A stretch of DNA of 64,000 nucleotides from Acidobacteriota bacterium (GTDB taxonomy: Bacteria > Acidobacteriota > Terriglobia > Bryobacterales > Bryobacteraceae), in the NCBI GenBank assembly GCA_017307505.1, contig JAFKEE010000020.1:310001-374000 (forward strand), written 5' to 3'. Below are positions 1-9,327 of the stretch, one piece after another. Made by a program: the position numbers and the translations under genes. Numbering within the stretch: position 1 is the first letter of the stretch; each line of letters starts with the position of its first letter. Under the pieces are notes generated by a model, which was not told the DNA's origin, did no database searches, and saw nothing but the letters and a program-made list of their open reading frames with translations.

Positions 1-534
1 CCGTGATCTGAAGAGTGAAATGACCATTGCGCCGTTCGTAAACGAAAGTAGAACGGGGAGGGCATCTCACTGGCAGCCCACACAAGACAAAGGGTCGGGA
101 GGCAAACCCGATCTGCTGTTTCGCTGCTTCGCGACGATCGCGAACCAACTGGATACTCTCGACCTGGCGCAAGCGCCGCGTCGAAATGAGGATCTCCGCG
201 AAACTGTCCTGCAGAATCGAACTCGTTCGTTCGAGCCCGATGTGATGCCGCGCTTTGCTCGGCTGCGGAGCGGCACCCAAGCTCACGCTTCGCCTCGAAG
301 TGCCCGACGCGAGATCGGAGAGATCAGCGAAACTATGATGCCATGGACATGCATCCTATCCCACGCGAGCGGATCGCCGACCTGTCCAACCACTGACTTC
401 ATGCCCGCTGGATGCGGTGCAGCTGAGGCGACCTGTCCAGAAGCCTGTTCAACTTCCGCCGCAACCGGCTCAGCGGTTGCTGTAGACTGCGGACAGTGGC
501 CTTCGTTTTCAGCCAGTTGCGTGAACCGAATTGT
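1..534. mobile_element. Right end of an integrated element (no confident gene)
   Basis: This stretch lies on the element side of the tRNA-Thr 3' fragment at 535-579. Because that fragment runs on the + strand and has no 5' half here, the inserted DNA should lie to its left, so these bases are the element's terminal segment. Open frames exist on both strands, but none has a convincing ribosome binding site, a recognisable domain or consistent codon bias. A minus-strand frame reading out of the tRNA fragment could be the tail of a longer gene starting outside the window, but I cannot support it. Confidence 0.45.
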
Positions 535-579
535 TTCGTAATCAGCAGGTCGCCGGTTCAATCCCGGCGGGTGGCTCCA
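535..579 (+). other. 3' half of tRNA-Thr(CGT), attachment-site scar
   Basis: The sequence runs from the anticodon loop TTCGTAA (anticodon CGT) through the 3' anticodon stem, variable loop, a perfect T-arm (GCCGG, TTCAATC, CCGGC), the 3' acceptor strand GGGTGGC, discriminator T and an encoded CCA. The matching 5' half (a GCCACCC acceptor strand, D-arm and 5' anticodon stem) is absent in the 80 bases upstream. This is the usual scar of an integrase that uses the 3' half of a tRNA gene as its attachment core. The intact tRNA-Thr should lie to the left of the window. Confidence 0.8.
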
Positions 580-602
580 GTTTAAAATCTATGATTTGCA
601 GG

Positions 603-630
603 CCCGCCTTTGGCGGGTTTTCGTGTTTTT
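603..630 (+). terminator. Intrinsic terminator of the former tRNA-Thr gene
   Basis: Stem CCCGCC / GGCGGG with a TTT loop, followed by a T-rich tract (TTTTCGTGTTTTT). It sits 24 bases after the CCA end of the tRNA fragment. It is probably the original terminator of the tRNA gene, separated from the intact copy by the insertion. Confidence 0.8.
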
Positions 631-1075
631 GTGCGGCAGTTTGAATCGCACAGGGACATGTCGAGCAGCCCCTCAACGGAGCAGAGGGTTTAAAGGAGCT
701 GCTGCGGATATTTGCCGTGGCATCTTAGCCGGACCGATCCGTCGAGTTGCCCGAGTGGCGTAAGGGCCGCGCAAAGGTTCGGCTGAGTCTCGACCGCTGG
801 AATCGCCGCCGTCCTTCGCACCCTTGGTACGCTTCCCATCTGCTATGCTCTGCCGTCCAGCTCAGATCTGGATGGGGTGAGATGCAACTCGACGACGCCC
901 TGGAGGCAGGTCGTTGAGATCGAGGTCGCTGCCGGCGGAGGCAAGGGGCTCCGCTGGCAGCGCTTTCAACGGATCCATCCAGTCGCGTGGTCCATAAGCT
1001 CCTCGCACCGGGAGCCTTCCTCGCCAAGTGTGTTTGACTCCGATGCCACGCCGCGATAGACTCGCTGCGGGCCTG
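631..1075. other. Intergenic stretch, no supported gene
   Basis: About 445 bases between the tRNA scar and the GH43 gene. Minus-strand frames here (roughly 862-1092 and 966-1151) show short runs of protein-like composition in two different frames. They have no start with a ribosome binding site and no domain I recognise. It may be decayed coding DNA. Confidence 0.35.
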
Positions 1076-1092
1076 AATGCAAGCGCATGCAA
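1076..1092. promoter_or_regulatory. Candidate LacI-type operator upstream of the GH43 gene
   Basis: The 17-mer AATGCAAGCGCATGCAA contains the near-palindrome TGCAAGCGCATGCA, the size and central-CG form typical of LacI-family operators. It lies about 60 bases before the GH43 start codon. The identical 17-mer occurs once more in the window, at 51176-51192, at the start of the GH127 gene. The shared regulator is inferred; no LacI-family gene is in the window. Confidence 0.5.
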
Positions 1093-1151
1093 TCCTTTGG
1101 GAATGCACCAAGTAGCTCCGGCGTTGGCATTCGGGTTGGGAGTCTCGCCAA

Positions 1152-2750
1152 ATGAGTTTTGATTCGGTCCTCCGTACGGCAGCCGCCACCGGCGCCGCCA
1201 TTGTCCTTTGCGCCGCCTCGATGTTGGCCCAGCCGGCCGCTCGCAAACCGGGCCCCGTCATCGGCAAGGCCGCCCGTTACATCAATCCTCTACCCATCGA
1301 GACTTCATCCAGGGACGGTTCGCCACAGGGGGTCCATCTGGGCGACGTCACCGTGGTGAAGTCAGGAGACCTTTACTACCTGTTCGGTACCGGGGGCGGC
1401 GCCTGGGTGTCGAAGAACTTCCTGGATTGGAAATACCAGGCCGTGGAAGTGCGCGGCGGCCGTTTGCCGGTCGCCCCGCACGTTGTCGAGTACAACGGCG
1501 CCTTTTACATGTCGGGCAACGATGCGCCGCTCTACAAGGCCCCTTCCATTCTGGGCCCTTATGAAGTGCTGGGGCCCTGGAAAAACGAGAAGGGCGAGCC
1601 GTGGACCGGCGTCTCGAACGGCAAGTCCTGGAAGGGCGCCTTCGACGTCGACATCTACATTGACGACGACAACAAGCCGTACCTCTATTTCCCCGGCAGG
1701 TCCACCGACGGCATCTACGTCGCCCCGCTCGACCCGAGGGACCTCACCCGATTTGCCGCCGCACCCAAACACCTGTTTGGCTTCCAGCCCGAGCACGTCT
1801 GGGAACGGTGGGGCGAGAACAATGAGTACCTCTACACGGCCTGGATCGAAGGCCCCTGGGTTTTCAAACGCAACGGTATTTACTATCTCGAATACAGCGC
1901 TTCCGGCACGCAATGGATGAGCTATGCCAGCGGTGTCTACACGTCCCGGAGCCCGCTGGGGCCGTTCACCTACTCCCCGCGCAATCCGCTGCTGCGTAAG
2001 ACCACCGGCATCGTCACCGGCCCAGGCCACGGCTGCGTGGTGAAGGGGCCGGACGGCAACTGGTGGGTCTTCTACACGATTGTGATGTCGAATCCTCCCG
2101 GAGGCCGCCGCCTGGGCATGGATCCGGTGGGCTTCGACGCCCAGGGCAACATGTACGTGCGCGCGGTCACCGAAACGCCACAATGGGCGCCCGGTGTGGT
2201 GGCCAATCCCGTGCGTGATGGCGACTCGGGTTCCATCCCGCTCACCGTCAACAAAATGCGCGCCATGAACCAGCGGGGCAGTGCTTCCAGCCAGCGGCCG
2301 GGCCACGATGCTGCTTACGCCGTGGATGGCACCAATGGCGCCTGGTGGGAGCCGGCCGAAGAGGACAAACAACCTTCCATCACGGTGGATCTCGGCTCCA
2401 TCACCGAGTTTGAAGACCCGCAATATTTCTCCGTCGACTCCAGCCGAATCGAGTTTGGCACCGGCCCACGAGGCGGTTTCGGACCGCGTGCCGCAGCGCC
2501 CGCGGTGGTGACCGGCAGCCCCGCATTTCGCTACAGAATTGAGACATCCAAGGACGGCAAGACGTTCGACACCATCCTCGACAAGACCAACAACAGCGTC
2601 ACCCGATACACGGAATTCGACGAACTGCACCCCACGGTTTGCCGCTACGTCCGGCTGACCATCACGGACTGGCCGCACGTGGGCGCAACGCCCTTGGGCG
2701 TCCTGGAATTCACGGTCTTCGGCAGAGCGGTGGAGAATGCCAGGCGCTAG
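1152..2750 (+). CDS. Secreted GH43-like glycoside hydrolase with C-terminal F5/8-type module
   Basis: A 532-residue secreted protein. Residues 1-27 form a signal peptide (hydrophobic stretch ending near ASMLA). Residues about 55-345 match the five-bladed propeller of GH43 enzymes (arabinanases, arabinofuranosidases, xylosidases): an early Asp in LGDVTVVKSGDLYYLF (D65), a second Asp in DVDIYIDDDNKPYLYF (D165/D167) and a Glu in WIEGPW (E233), in the family order of base, pKa modulator and acid. Residues about 375-525 resemble a discoidin/F5-8 type C fold with a terminal VRLTITDW-type strand, a likely carbohydrate-binding module. The substrate cannot be fixed from sequence. A GGGAG box precedes the ATG. 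The LacI-like motif at 1076 suggests sugar-responsive control shared with the GH127 gene at 51187. Confidence 0.85.
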   Translation: MSFDSVLRTAAATGAAIVLCAASMLAQPAARKPGPVIGKAARYINPLPIETSSRDGSPQGVHLGDVTVVKSGDLYYLFGTGGGAWVSKNFLDWKYQAVEVRGGRLPVAPHVVEYNGAFYMSGNDAPLYKAPSILGPYEVLGPWKNEKGEPWTGVSNGKSWKGAFDVDIYIDDDNKPYLYFPGRSTDGIYVAPLDPRDLTRFAAAPKHLFGFQPEHVWERWGENNEYLYTAWIEGPWVFKRNGIYYLEYSASGTQWMSYASGVYTSRSPLGPFTYSPRNPLLRKTTGIVTGPGHGCVVKGPDGNWWVFYTIVMSNPPGGRRLGMDPVGFDAQGNMYVRAVTETPQWAPGVVANPVRDGDSGSIPLTVNKMRAMNQRGSASSQRPGHDAAYAVDGTNGAWWEPAEEDKQPSITVDLGSITEFEDPQYFSVDSSRIEFGTGPRGGFGPRAAAPAVVTGSPAFRYRIETSKDGKTFDTILDKTNNSVTRYTEFDELHPTVCRYVRLTITDWPHVGATPLGVLEFTVFGRAVENARR

Positions 2751-2881
2751 CGGCATAGAAGGAGATTCGGCAGGATGAAGCTCGATCTCACTGATGTGCC
2801 GCCGCATTTGATGCCAGTGGCTGACAGGGCGCACCGGACTTCACGCGGACATCCGCGCCCTATTCACCAGCCTGGAACTGA

Positions 2882-4171
<1,290 letters not shown>

Positions 4172-4180
4172 GGGAGCAAG

Positions 4181-4211
4181 GAGGCCCGCGGCTAATACGG
4201 CCGCGGGCCTC
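4181..4211 (+). terminator. Perfect 12-bp hairpin after the esterase gene
   Basis: GAGGCCCGCGGC and GCCGCGGGCCTC form a 12-bp perfect stem around TAATACG, 10 bases after the esterase stop. There is no T-tract, so it may be a processing or mRNA-stabilising hairpin rather than an efficient terminator. The rest of the gap, 4212-4421, has no supported gene. It contains TGCAAGCGCATG at 4383, a 12-base partial match to the motif at 1076. Confidence 0.6.
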
Positions 4212-4421
4212 ACAACTCGAGCGGCTCCGCAGGCGGAAAGCTACTGCGTCTTGTCCTTCCCGCCTTCGAGGTACAACACACGAATGCCGAGCACTTCATG
4301 CGAGTAATGGCGGACGCGACTGGCAAGACGGCGACGGGATTCATAACCAGATACCAGCACGACAACACTTACATGGTTATCGTGCAAGCGCATGTGATGC
4401 GCGATCCAGCATTGAAAATGG

Positions 4422-4461
4422 AACTCGCTCCACATGGCGGTGAAGCGATGTGGAGCGAGTT
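4422..4461 (-). terminator. Perfect 14-bp hairpin, likely terminator of the fucosidase operon
   Basis: AACTCGCTCCACAT and ATGTGGAGCGAGTT pair over 14 bp around a 12-base loop. It lies 36 bases beyond the stop of the GH29 gene on the minus strand. Read on that strand, the stem is followed by CCATTTTC, a short T-run. It fits an operon-end terminator. Confidence 0.6.
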
Positions 4462-4496
4462 GGATTGCGTCGAAGCTGCGGTCTTTCGACTACGGG

Positions 4497-6080
4497 TTAC
4501 TTCGCGAACTGGATCCGGAAGCCCGTCGCCGGGGAGGCCGGCAGGGCCGCCGGCACCTTGATCACCAACGCGTCGGCTTCCTGCTTCCAGGCAAGCTTCG
4601 TCTTGCTGCCCAGCATCTGGACCGAGGACACAGCCTTCTCCGCGAGCTTCGCGTCGCGGCCCAGCGAGAGGATCCGCAGTTCATTGGCCGGCGTCCCCAG
4701 GCAGAACGCATAGAGCGTCTTGGCGTCCTTTGAGGTGGTGAAGCGGAAGTCTTCGGCCGTGTAGCCCTTGTCCGGCACGTCCTTGAGACCACCGAACCGG
4801 CCCTCTTCCTGGGACTTGGTGCTGGGTCCCTCACCGTATGCCTTCCAGGGACGCGTGGCGTAGATGCCTTCTCCGTTCACCGCGATCCAGGCTCCAATTT
4901 CATCGAGAGTCTTGAGCATGTCCGGTTCCAGATCGCCCTCCGGCGTCTGCACGATGTTGATGAGCAGATTGCCGTTCTTGCTCACGATGTCAGTGAGCAT
5001 GCGGACAATCTCCCCGGAGCTCTTGTACTTCTGCCCGGTGCGATAGTACCAGTCGCCGATCGAGGTGTCGGTCTGCCAGGGCTCGGGGCTGATGCCCTTG
5101 TCCACGCCGCGCTCAATGTCGCGCACCCATTTGCCGCCGGAGACCTGCTTGCAGTTGTAGACCGCTTCGAGTTTGCCTCCGTTTTTGGCCATGTCGTGGT
5201 TGTAGAAATGGGCCAGCATGCTGCGGCCGACGTCGCCAAAGGGCAGCGGGCTGTCGGAGTAGAGGAGGTCGGGATTGTACCCGTCAATCAGCTCCTTGAT
5301 GCGATCGAACCATTCGCGCTGCCAGACGGGATTCTTGGTGAGCCAGGCCTTGTCGTCCGGAGCCGCCTTGCCGTGATACAGCTCGGCATACTTGGGATCG
5401 GCACCGTCGTACGGGACTCCGGCCATGGGCCCGGTTGCATCGGAGCCGTGACTCACCTGGAACCATGTGTAGCTGGCTCCGAGATGCTCGGAAACTCCGA
5501 ATCGCAGCCCCTGCTTTTTCGCGGCCTTCTGCCAGAGTCCGACCACGTCCTTCTTCGGCCCCATGTTCACTGAGTTCCAGGAGTGGAGCTTTGAATTCCA
5601 CAGGAAGAAGTTGTCGTGGTGCGTGCCCATGCTGACGAAGTACTTCGCGCCGGCCTTCTTATAGAGGGTCATGAGGTGATCCGGATCCCACTTTTCGGCC
5701 TTCCAGAGGGGAATGATGTCCTTGTAGCCGAACTTGGAGGGATGCCCGTAGTGCTCCACGTGATACTTGTTGTCGGGATCCTGGCCGGCGGGAGCGCCGG
5801 TTCTGCGATTCACGCTGTCGTGCTCATACATCTTGCGCGCATACCAGTCGCCCTGGCGGGGTACGGCCTGCGGGCCCCAATGTGACCAGATGCCAAACTT
5901 GGCGTCGCGGAACCACTCCGGATACTGGTATTGCTGGAAGGACTCGTCAGTGGGTTTGAACTTGCCCTCGGCAATGGGGAGATTGGCGGTGGGATCGGAC
6001 TTCCGGTCCTGGGCCTGAAGCGGAATGAGCGAGGATGACAGTGCAAGCACCGTCAGGAGAGTTCTATTTGTTGTGTGCAT
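4497..6080 (-). CDS. Alpha-L-fucosidase (GH29), secreted
   Basis: A 527-residue GH29 enzyme that should release L-fucose from glycoconjugates with net retention. Signal peptide at residues 1-23 (ending LIPLQAQ). Family hallmarks seen: WFRDAKFGIWSHWGP near the N-terminus, the HHDNFFLW block, WNSVNMGPKKDVVG, and NPDLLYSDSPLP, whose Asp in YSDS aligns with the GH29 nucleophile. The C-terminal about 110 residues form the usual beta-sandwich. It is the second gene of a two-fucosidase unit, 90 bases downstream of the other GH29 gene. The two are clearly diverged, which suggests different linkage preferences. The usual FDG after the nucleophile is SDS here, a small deviation. Confidence 0.9.
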   Translation of the reverse strand: MHTTNRTLLTVLALSSSLIPLQAQDRKSDPTANLPIAEGKFKPTDESFQQYQYPEWFRDAKFGIWSHWGPQAVPRQGDWYARKMYEHDSVNRRTGAPAGQDPDNKYHVEHYGHPSKFGYKDIIPLWKAEKWDPDHLMTLYKKAGAKYFVSMGTHHDNFFLWNSKLHSWNSVNMGPKKDVVGLWQKAAKKQGLRFGVSEHLGASYTWFQVSHGSDATGPMAGVPYDGADPKYAELYHGKAAPDDKAWLTKNPVWQREWFDRIKELIDGYNPDLLYSDSPLPFGDVGRSMLAHFYNHDMAKNGGKLEAVYNCKQVSGGKWVRDIERGVDKGISPEPWQTDTSIGDWYYRTGQKYKSSGEIVRMLTDIVSKNGNLLINIVQTPEGDLEPDMLKTLDEIGAWIAVNGEGIYATRPWKAYGEGPSTKSQEEGRFGGLKDVPDKGYTAEDFRFTTSKDAKTLYAFCLGTPANELRILSLGRDAKLAEKAVSSVQMLGSKTKLAWKQEADALVIKVPAALPASPATGFRIQFAK

Positions 6081-6170
6081 TTCGATGCTCCAGAGTATTT
6101 GGGCGGTAGGAATGTGTGAGCCGGCGGTGATCGGCCGCCAAGCCGGGCGGCAGGCTGGGTGCGATGTTCT

Positions 6171-7652
6171 TCATAGGGCGATCTTGAAGGTATAGGCGTA
6201 TTTGCCGGCCGCCGTTGCAGGCGCTTCGATGCGCAGCCCTTCCGCGGCCTGCGACCACTTCAGCCGCGCGCCGCCCAGCATCGAGACACTCTTCACCTTC
6301 GTGCCGGCCAGGCTCTTCACCAGCCAGTGCCCGTTCTGCGGCCAGCCGAGCGCGATGGCATATAGCGTGTCGCCCTTGCGCGTGAAGCGGATGTCCTCTG
6401 CTCCACAGTTATCGAAGCGCCAGCCGGTGTGCTGCCCGTTGTTGGTTATCAGCTTCTCGGTCGACCCTTCTGTGTGGACCTTCCAGGTGCGCGTGCCGTA
6501 GATCGCCTCGCCGTTCACCTTCAACCACTCACCCATCTCGCGCAGAATCGTCTTCTGCTCCTCGGGGATTTCGCCGCTGGCCTTGGGGGCCAGGGAGAGG
6601 AGCAGACCTCCGCCGCGGCTGACGCGATCGATCAGGCCATGAAGGACCTCTTGCGTAGTGAGGAGCTTCATGCCATCCACATAGCTCCAGGTTCCCTTGG
6701 CAATGCTCAGGTCGTCGATCCAGGGGCGATCCACCACGGCCGGGCGGTCGCGCCCGGCCTCGAACGTCAGCATGCCGAACTGCCGGGGGAAGTTGTACTC
6801 CTTGATGGTGCCGAATTTGTTCAGGACTTCCACCTGGGCCGGCCAGTTCGCTCCGGCGTTGAAGTAGTGCGCGAGGGAGTTCCGCACATAGTTCTCGACG
6901 CCCGGGGAAGTGAAGTCGCCGCCATCAAACCATAGGACGTCGGGCCGGTAGTTGTCGATCAGCTCGAGCAGCTTCGCCTGCCATTTCTCCATGAAGTCGG
7001 ATTTCCGGCCGGTGAACTCGTTCCAGTAGAGATCGGCAAAGCGGGGGTCGTAGATGTCGAAGTTCGCCTTGCGCTGCTCGTCCACGAAGGAGCGGTCGGA
7101 CGGGAGGTACCAGTTGAAGGTGCGCATATGGTGCTCCGTCGCGACAATCTTGAGACCCTTGGCCCGCAGGGCTGTCACCAGTTCCCCATAGAGATCGCGC
7201 CGCGGCCCCATATCCACTGAGTTCCAGCGGCTCACCTTGCTGCGCCAGAGTAGAAAACCGTCGTGGTGGACGACAGCCGTACCTGCATAGCGGGCGCCGG
7301 ACTGCTGAATGATGGCGGCCCACTCCGCGGCGTCGAATTTCTCGGCTTTGAACAGGGGCACCAGGTCCTTGTAACCGAAAGCGTCCTGCGTCCCGTAAGT
7401 CTTGCGATGGTGCTCGTAGGTGCCGAAGACGTCCTTGGGGTCGTACATGCGCCGGCCATACCATTCGGTCCCGAAGGCCGGCACAGAGTAGACGCCCCAA
7501 TGCGCGTAGATCCCGAACTTCGCGTCCTCCAACCAGGCCGGCACTTCATGCGCGGCCAGCGAACCCCAGGTGGCTTCCACAGGCTTCTTTGGCTGTGCCT
7601 GCAGAGTGACTGCAGCCAGTAATGGAATCAGCGCCATCCAGGTCGTTCTCAC
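6171..7652 (-). CDS. Alpha-L-fucosidase (GH29), secreted, second paralogue
   Basis: A 493-residue GH29 fucosidase. I place the start at the GTG at 7652, because AAGGAG lies 7 bases upstream and the reading gives a compact signal peptide (MRTTWMALIPLLAAVTLQAQ). A longer frame opens at 7715 but has no ribosome site. Hallmarks: WLEDAKFGIYAHWGVYSVP, VVHHDGFLLW, WNSVDMGPRRDL and RPDVLWFDGGDF, with the nucleophile Asp in WFDGG. The C-terminal domain carries the WRFDNCGAEDIRFT pattern common in bacterial GH29. It is the promoter-proximal gene of the pair and has a repeat-rich candidate operator 65-108 bases upstream. It probably acts in the periplasm or outside the cell. Confidence 0.9.
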   Translation of the reverse strand: MRTTWMALIPLLAAVTLQAQPKKPVEATWGSLAAHEVPAWLEDAKFGIYAHWGVYSVPAFGTEWYGRRMYDPKDVFGTYEHHRKTYGTQDAFGYKDLVPLFKAEKFDAAEWAAIIQQSGARYAGTAVVHHDGFLLWRSKVSRWNSVDMGPRRDLYGELVTALRAKGLKIVATEHHMRTFNWYLPSDRSFVDEQRKANFDIYDPRFADLYWNEFTGRKSDFMEKWQAKLLELIDNYRPDVLWFDGGDFTSPGVENYVRNSLAHYFNAGANWPAQVEVLNKFGTIKEYNFPRQFGMLTFEAGRDRPAVVDRPWIDDLSIAKGTWSYVDGMKLLTTQEVLHGLIDRVSRGGGLLLSLAPKASGEIPEEQKTILREMGEWLKVNGEAIYGTRTWKVHTEGSTEKLITNNGQHTGWRFDNCGAEDIRFTRKGDTLYAIALGWPQNGHWLVKSLAGTKVKSVSMLGGARLKWSQAAEGLRIEAPATAAGKYAYTFKIAL

Positions 7653-7716
7653 CGCAATTCTCCTTCCTGCCGGCCCCGCGTACACGATCCCTGGCGAGGC
7701 GAGCAGTGGGAGCATT

Positions 7717-7760
7717 GTATCGCTTAAAGGCCAATCTGTAAACGCTAAAGTAAACGATAC
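7717..7760 (-). promoter_or_regulatory. Candidate operator upstream of the fucosidase pair
   Basis: GTATCGCTTA (7717-7726) and TAAACGATAC (7751-7760) are inverted repeats matching at 9 of 10 positions. Between them the heptamer GTAAACG occurs at 7738 and again at 7750, 12 bases apart. The block lies 65-108 bases before the GTG start of the GH29 gene, where an operator or activator site is expected. The binding protein is unknown. Confidence 0.4.
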
Positions 7761-8159
7761 CGTACTACACGTAATCTGGTTCGTCCAGGCTGAGTGTCAC
7801 GCGATGTCGCAGTGGCGCGAACGGCCCGGGGCGTTCTTCACGATAGGCCGTGCCCGTGCCGGGCTGTGTCAACGAGTCCAATATTCGTCACGGCCGGTTG
7901 ACACAAATTGGCCGCAACGGAGCACCGGGGCTCTCCGGTGTCCGCCTACAGAACCGCCTTGAATCCCGGGGCCCAGCCCTTCGCCGGTCCAGAGACGGTA
8001 TCAGCCGGTGAGCGCAACGCATGGAGATCAGCGTGCTGGTAAACAAGGGAGTGCGGCCGCGAGCTTCAACAGCAACCGGGCGTCCTACGCGCCGGCAGCG
8101 GCCGGTGGAAGCAGCCCGATTGTGGAGCGAAGCGCGCAGGGAATTATCTGGAGGGAACG
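7761..8159. other. Intergenic region before the transaldolase gene
   Basis: About 400 bases without a supported gene between divergent units. A TTGACACAAATTGG stretch at about 7899 could supply a -35 element for the transaldolase gene, but no matching -10 is clear. The transaldolase ribosome site (GGAGGGAA) ends 5 bases before its ATG. Confidence 0.4.
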
Positions 8160-9248
8160 ATGAAAGCAACGCAATTACTACACGGCCTGGGCCAGAGCCT
8201 GTGGCTGGACAACATTACTCGCGACCTGTTGGATTCCGGAACGCTGCAGCGATACATCAGCGAGTTGTCGGTGACCGGGCTCACTTCGAATCCGACGATC
8301 TTTGAGCATGCGATCAAGAACAGCTCCGCCTATGACGCGGCCATCAGGGAGAAGATCAGCCGCGGCGAGTCGGGCTCCGGGCTGTTCTTCGAACTGGCGC
8401 TGGAGGATCTTACCCGGGCCGCCGACCTCCTGCGCCCGACATTCGACAGGACAAACGGAGTCGACGGATGGGTCTCGGTGGAGGTTTCGCCGCTGCTGGC
8501 CTACGACAGCGCGAGCACACTGCAGGCAGCGCGCGAATTGTTCGCGCAGGCCGGGCGTCCCAATCTCTACATCAAGATCCCCGGAACCGCCGAAGGACTG
8601 CAGGCCATCGAAGACTCCATCTTTGCCGGTGTGCCCGTCAACATCACCCTTCTCTTCTCGCCGGAGCAGTACCTGGCAGCGGCCGGCGCATTCCTGCGCG
8701 GCATCGAACGGCGGATCGACGCCGGGCTCAACCCGGCCGTAGGCTCTGTCGCCTCTGTGTTCATCAGCCGCTGGGACGGCGCCGTCGCGAATACGGTGCC
8801 GGCCGAACTGCGCAACCGGCTTGGCATCGCCATCGGGCAACGGACGTACCGGGCGATGAATGAACTCTTCGCCTCGGCCCGCTGGCGCAGAATCTGCAAC
8901 TTCGGCGCGCGCCCCCAGAGGCTGCTCTGGGCCAGCACGGGCACCAAGGACCCGAATGCGTCAGACGTTCTTTACGTGAATGCCCTGGCTTCGCCCTTCA
9001 CGGTGAACACCCTGCCCGAAGCAACGTTGAAGGCGTTGAGTACTCACACCTCGATAGGAGAACTCCTGCCCGCCGACGGCGGCGACTGCGAGACGGTGCT
9101 GGCGCAGTTTGCGGCGGCCGGCGTGGACGTGGACGCTTTGGCCAAACGGCTTCAGGAGGAAGGTGCGAACTCCTTCGTCAAGTCCTGGAATGAATTGATG
9201 AACGTACTCACAGCCAAGAGCGCCAGCCTGGCCGGAGCCGCGCAGTGA
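8160..9248 (+). CDS. tal: Transaldolase
   Basis: A 362-residue cytoplasmic enzyme of the non-oxidative pentose phosphate pathway, transferring dihydroxyacetone from sedoheptulose-7-phosphate to glyceraldehyde-3-phosphate. The N-terminus shows SLWLDNITRDLL and SVTGLTSNPTIFEHA; VSVEVSPLLAYD and the Schiff-base lysine in LYIKIPGTAEG follow. The length matches the long TAL subfamily of actinobacteria, cyanobacteria and acidobacteria (about 360-380 residues). GGAGGGAA sits 5 bases before the ATG. The transketolase gene follows after 79 bases on the same strand, so the two probably form a pentose-phosphate operon that could feed on arabinose or xylose released by the exported hydrolases. Confidence 0.93.
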   Translation: MKATQLLHGLGQSLWLDNITRDLLDSGTLQRYISELSVTGLTSNPTIFEHAIKNSSAYDAAIREKISRGESGSGLFFELALEDLTRAADLLRPTFDRTNGVDGWVSVEVSPLLAYDSASTLQAARELFAQAGRPNLYIKIPGTAEGLQAIEDSIFAGVPVNITLLFSPEQYLAAAGAFLRGIERRIDAGLNPAVGSVASVFISRWDGAVANTVPAELRNRLGIAIGQRTYRAMNELFASARWRRICNFGARPQRLLWASTGTKDPNASDVLYVNALASPFTVNTLPEATLKALSTHTSIGELLPADGGDCETVLAQFAAAGVDVDALAKRLQEEGANSFVKSWNELMNVLTAKSASLAGAAQ

Positions 9249-9327
9249 CCATCACCGTGATCGCGCCGCTGACAGACCCGGCAGCAGAGCAATTCCTGCC
9301 CCCCCAGCGGCCCCAAAGGAGAGAGAG

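Noticed and set aside
1362-2834. A 490-residue minus-strand frame across the GH43 gene
   Set aside because: It is antisense to the hydrolase, whose catalytic motifs and signal peptide are clear.
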